This document shows, piece by piece, positions 61,555 to 64,000 of a DNA stretch of 64,000 nucleotides. Under the pieces are notes generated by a model that was given only the letters and a program-made list of their open reading frames with translations, did no database searches and had not been told where the DNA came from. Source of the stretch: Paenibacillus sp. 1781tsa1. GTDB lineage: Bacteria; Bacillota; Bacilli; Paenibacillales; Paenibacillaceae. The stretch is from NCBI RefSeq assembly GCF_024159265.1, contig NZ_JAMYWY010000001.1, forward strand, positions 4,340,001 through 4,404,000. The letters are read 5' to 3'. Each line of letters opens with the position of its first letter. The stretch's first letter is position 1. The position numbers were made by a program, and so were the translations under genes.

Positions 61555-62544
61555 TTATTTGTTTTTTTCTTCAAAAGCAGCAACAATATCATCAATGACA
61601 TATTCGTCGGCAAGCGGAGACATTCCCAGATTGAACCATTCCTTGCCACCCACCATGTAAACATGGTCCTGCTTGACAGCTTTCAGGTTTTTCCATAACG
61701 ATGTCGATAACATATCTTCAAATTTCTTTTTAATTTCCGGATTAGTCTCATCATCCAGCTGAACGATCAGATGATCTGCGTCGTATTCAGGCAGTACTTC
61801 CAAGGATACGGACATGGCCGTTTGATCTTTCGGGAAATTAGGAAGTGGCTTCATTCCCAATCGTTTGTGGACAAAGTTTCCTCGGTCAAGATTCTCTCCA
61901 TGCAGTACAATTTCTTTTTCCATTACTCTAATGTAGAGAACAGTCTCTTCACCAATCAGCTTATCCAATTTGTCAGCAGTTACCTTTTCCTTAGCGACCA
62001 AATCCTGAATAACCTTTTCTGCCTGCTCTTCTTTGTCCAAAATTTTGGCCATATCCCGCAGTTCATCACGCCAATCATCACGCTGTGGTAAAAGTACGGT
62101 AGGGGCAATCAGAGTAAGCTGATCATAGTCCTTTTTGGACCACCAGTCAGGAGCGATAATTAAATCCGGAGCTGCCTCCATGAGGGCTTCAAAGTTAGGC
62201 GTTCTTCCTATTCCCATTTTCATCGTGTTTGCGAACGGTTCCTGCAAGTAAGAAGGAAACTCCTCATGGTAGTTCTGTACAGCAATGGGTACGATCCCAA
62301 GTGAATATAAAAACTCTGGATATACAACAGACAGACCCACTATTTTTTGTGGGTTTACCGGGATTTCAATTTCTCCCATTTCCGTATTCACTTTCTTCAC
62401 CTGACTTGCTTCTGTCGTTGAAGAATTGGCGGTACCCGCTTCTTTGCCTTCACTCGTAGACGCTTCTTTACCTGCTGCCCCACAAGCCGAAATAACGAGC
62501 ATCAACATCATTGTACATATGACGGTTAACCATCTGAATCTCAT
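61555..62544 (-). CDS. Iron-siderophore ABC transporter binding lipoprotein
   Basis: 329 residues. Lipoprotein signal with Cys in VISACGAAG. Periplasmic-binding type III fold: KIVGLSVVYPEFLYSLGI, PNFEALMEAAPDLIIAPDW and WKNLKAVKQDHVYMVGG, as in FecB/FhuD/YclQ proteins. A Fur box lies 48-66 bases upstream. Permease and ATPase genes are not in view; they may be elsewhere in the genome. Confidence 0.92.
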   Translation of the reverse strand: MRFRWLTVICTMMLMLVISACGAAGKEASTSEGKEAGTANSSTTEASQVKKVNTEMGEIEIPVNPQKIVGLSVVYPEFLYSLGIVPIAVQNYHEEFPSYLQEPFANTMKMGIGRTPNFEALMEAAPDLIIAPDWWSKKDYDQLTLIAPTVLLPQRDDWRDELRDMAKILDKEEQAEKVIQDLVAKEKVTADKLDKLIGEETVLYIRVMEKEIVLHGENLDRGNFVHKRLGMKPLPNFPKDQTAMSVSLEVLPEYDADHLIVQLDDETNPEIKKKFEDMLSTSLWKNLKAVKQDHVYMVGGKEWFNLGMSPLADEYVIDDIVAAFEEKNK

Positions 62545-62591
62545 TCTGTATGTACCCCCTATAGGTCGTTAATATATGACAATGTCTAATC

Positions 62592-62610
62592 AATAATAAT
62601 TATCATTATC
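62592..62610. promoter_or_regulatory. Fur box of the siderophore-binding gene
   Basis: AATAATAATTATCATTATC matches the 19-base Fur consensus GATAATGATAATCATTATC at 16 of 19 positions, 48 bases upstream of the start codon. Confidence 0.75.
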
Positions 62611-62663
62611 ACTAAGATATAGGAGTAGTATAATCAAATATGTTCAGGCATGATATTGACTAT

Positions 62664-64000
62664 TCAGACTTTTTGCCATGGACGATCTTGCCATAACTTT
62701 AATATTTCATCCAACATAAGCTCATGGGTAAACGCCGTGTAGTCCAGCAGGACGCTCGACAAAAGGACATCTATTACGCCATTCTGTACCGCTAACAGCT
62801 CAAGCCACTCTTCAGACTTACGCACAACAGACCATGTTTGTCTGGATGCCTCATCATCACCAACAATCAGTAATATTCTTTCAATGTTAAGAACAGACAA
62901 CTCCTTAATGTTCACTGTGCCCTGCTCCCAATAAATTTCAATTCCTTCGGGACCTTCCATTTGCATATCAACGTAAAAAACGGAAGCAATGCTCCTTGGA
63001 CCTAACAATTGCAACTCTTCGCCATAAAATTTGAGTACAACTAGCTTGTCTTTTCGTATGAAATCCGCAAGCTGATTCTTTATGACCGTTGCTTTCTGTT
63101 CATATCTTTGAAGCCATACCTCTGCAATATCAGACCTGTCCAAAAAGCTTGCAACATATCTCAAATGCTCTCTCCAATCCCCTTTTTCCCACGGAAGGTC
63201 ACACACAGGAGCAATGGATTGAAGCTGACTTTGCAAAACCTCAGACTCCGTCCCAATCGTAATAATATAATCAGGCTTAACTAATCGAAGCTGTTCCAGC
63301 CAGGTGATCTCACTCTCAGCGAGTGGCATAACTTTGTCCGTTTCATATTTACGTCTGTAATAATATGTCCATGGATGACTTGCCGGCGCGGCACATGGAA
63401 TGATCTGCAATGCAAGCAGTATACCAATGCTCAAAGAATGAACCGCAGCAATTTTTTGTTTGCTATTACGTATAAACGCTGCCGGTGGAACGCCGGAGAT
63501 TTGCTTGAATTTACGCCGGAAATACGTCTCATCCTGATACCCCATGTACGATGCCACATCCTTGAGTCGATAACTGTGATCATTTCTCATTAAGATCTGG
63601 GCTTGTTTAATTCGATATAGCGTTAAATAGTCGACTGGACTGTAGCCATACCTTTTCTTGAATAAACGCATGAAATGTCGAGGGCTCAATCGTGCCACAT
63701 TTGCTAATTCCTCAATAGTTAATCTCTTGGAATAATTCTGCTCCATGTAGCCTTTAACATGTTCAATTGGTGAAGCCAGATCCGTCTTTTCGGCATAGGC
63801 CACGTCGTAAAACATGGTATACAACAGTTCCTGAAAACGAATCTGACCATAGTACCTTTGCAAGCCATCCTTCTTCATTGTGTGGTGGTAAATCATCTGA
63901 CAGATCACGCCAACAGCAACGGGCGAAGATGAGCTGACCTCGCCATTCACTTCATTACGTAAAAGTTGCTTCATCATATTAAGGGCGGTTCCAGCATCCT
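62664..64000 (-). CDS. AraC-type regulator with substrate-binding domain, Btr-like (5' end cut)
   Basis: The frame is open to the window edge, so the N-terminus is missing; 445 residues are visible. AraC DNA-binding domain: SKRLTIEELANVARLSPRHFMRLF and GYQDETYFRRKFKQISGVPPAAF. A periplasmic-binding-protein-like domain (~230-440: LRLVKPDYIITIGTESEV, ELSVLNIERILLI) then follows, as in B. subtilis Btr, which senses bacillibactin and activates siderophore uptake. The adjacent iron-siderophore binding gene is the likely target. Confidence 0.9.
   Translation of the reverse strand, partial: DAGTALNMMKQLLRNEVNGEVSSSSPVAVGVICQMIYHHTMKKDGLQRYYGQIRFQELLYTMFYDVAYAEKTDLASPIEHVKGYMEQNYSKRLTIEELANVARLSPRHFMRLFKKRYGYSPVDYLTLYRIKQAQILMRNDHSYRLKDVASYMGYQDETYFRRKFKQISGVPPAAFIRNSKQKIAAVHSLSIGILLALQIIPCAAPASHPWTYYYRRKYETDKVMPLAESEITWLEQLRLVKPDYIITIGTESEVLQSQLQSIAPVCDLPWEKGDWREHLRYVASFLDRSDIAEVWLQRYEQKATVIKNQLADFIRKDKLVVLKFYGEELQLLGPRSIASVFYVDMQMEGPEGIEIYWEQGTVNIKELSVLNIERILLIVGDDEASRQTWSVVRKSEEWLELLAVQNGVIDVLLSSVLLDYTAFTHELMLDEILKLWQDRPWQKV

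Overview
The window looks like a chromosomal stretch of a low-to-mid-GC, endospore-forming Gram-positive bacterium, most likely Paenibacillus. This is inference from gene content: a CotF-like spore coat protein, other coat-like proteins, a 1,458-residue SLH-anchored GH53 galactanase, a BceRSAB-type peptide-sensing module, many LacI/CcpA-type, Fur and FNR-like sites, and intergenic repeat elements. I see no rRNA or tRNA genes, CRISPR array, prophage or intact IS element. Both window edges cut genes (a GH144-type glucanase at the left, an AraC-type siderophore regulator at the right).

Layout. 1-8.7 kb: glucanase with twin palindromic operators, an ankyrin-repeat protein with a SUKH-like tail, DUF6809 protein, two convergent serine hydrolases, a divergent TetR/alpha-beta-hydrolase pair, and a DUF1361 membrane protein. 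8.8-16.7 kb: CotF-like coat protein, a secreted protein, an ECF41 sigma factor with its AhpD-like partner and a textbook ECF41 promoter, an orphan Rieske oxygenase, a 223-bp MITE-like repeat, a cupin/PNMQP-repeat protein, an LRR protein and a Tyr/Pro/Gly-rich coat-like protein. 16.8-21.8 kb: a tightly packed seven-gene operon with two SUKH (SMI1/KNR4) proteins, a beta-propeller-like protein, a zinc-ribbon protein and three proteins I do not recognise. This is the best candidate for an undescribed system.

22-31.7 kb: two Crp/Fnr regulators around a ZIP transporter and a cupin, with FNR-type boxes; a BceRSAB-like antimicrobial-peptide module; an SPFH protein translationally coupled to an NAD-kinase-like protein, with a strong promoter overlapped by an inverted repeat. 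31.8-40.7 kb: second copy of the MITE-like repeat, the GH53 galactanase, a YceI-family protein, an OmpR/HK two-component system, an internally deleted AAA+ ATPase pseudogene and a DUF1540 miniprotein. 40.7-46.8 kb: convergent Fur-box-controlled units (HpaB-type flavin monooxygenase on one side; flavodoxin, an unknown protein and a nitroreductase on the other), an rRNA-type methyltransferase plus RluA-type pseudouridine synthase, a second repeat family, and an alkyltransferase-like (ATL) protein with Trp in place of the catalytic Cys.

46.9-64 kb: MarR/MFS efflux operon with a clear MarR palindrome, a second MarR, topoisomerase IV (parE-parC), an SGNH hydrolase/ABC transporter operon, a CAP-domain secreted protein, a GNAT/PurT pair, and an iron module (AraC/Btr-like regulator, Fur-box siderophore-binding lipoprotein, ferredoxin-NADP-reductase-like flavoprotein). 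Iron limitation is a recurring theme: three Fur boxes lie in the last 24 kb. Gaps longer than 300 bases (about 1292-1642, 12185-12588, 13636-14228, 31718-32211, 39892-40528, 58271-58580) hold the operators, promoters, repeats, pseudogene and terminators listed below; beyond these I see nothing supportable in them.
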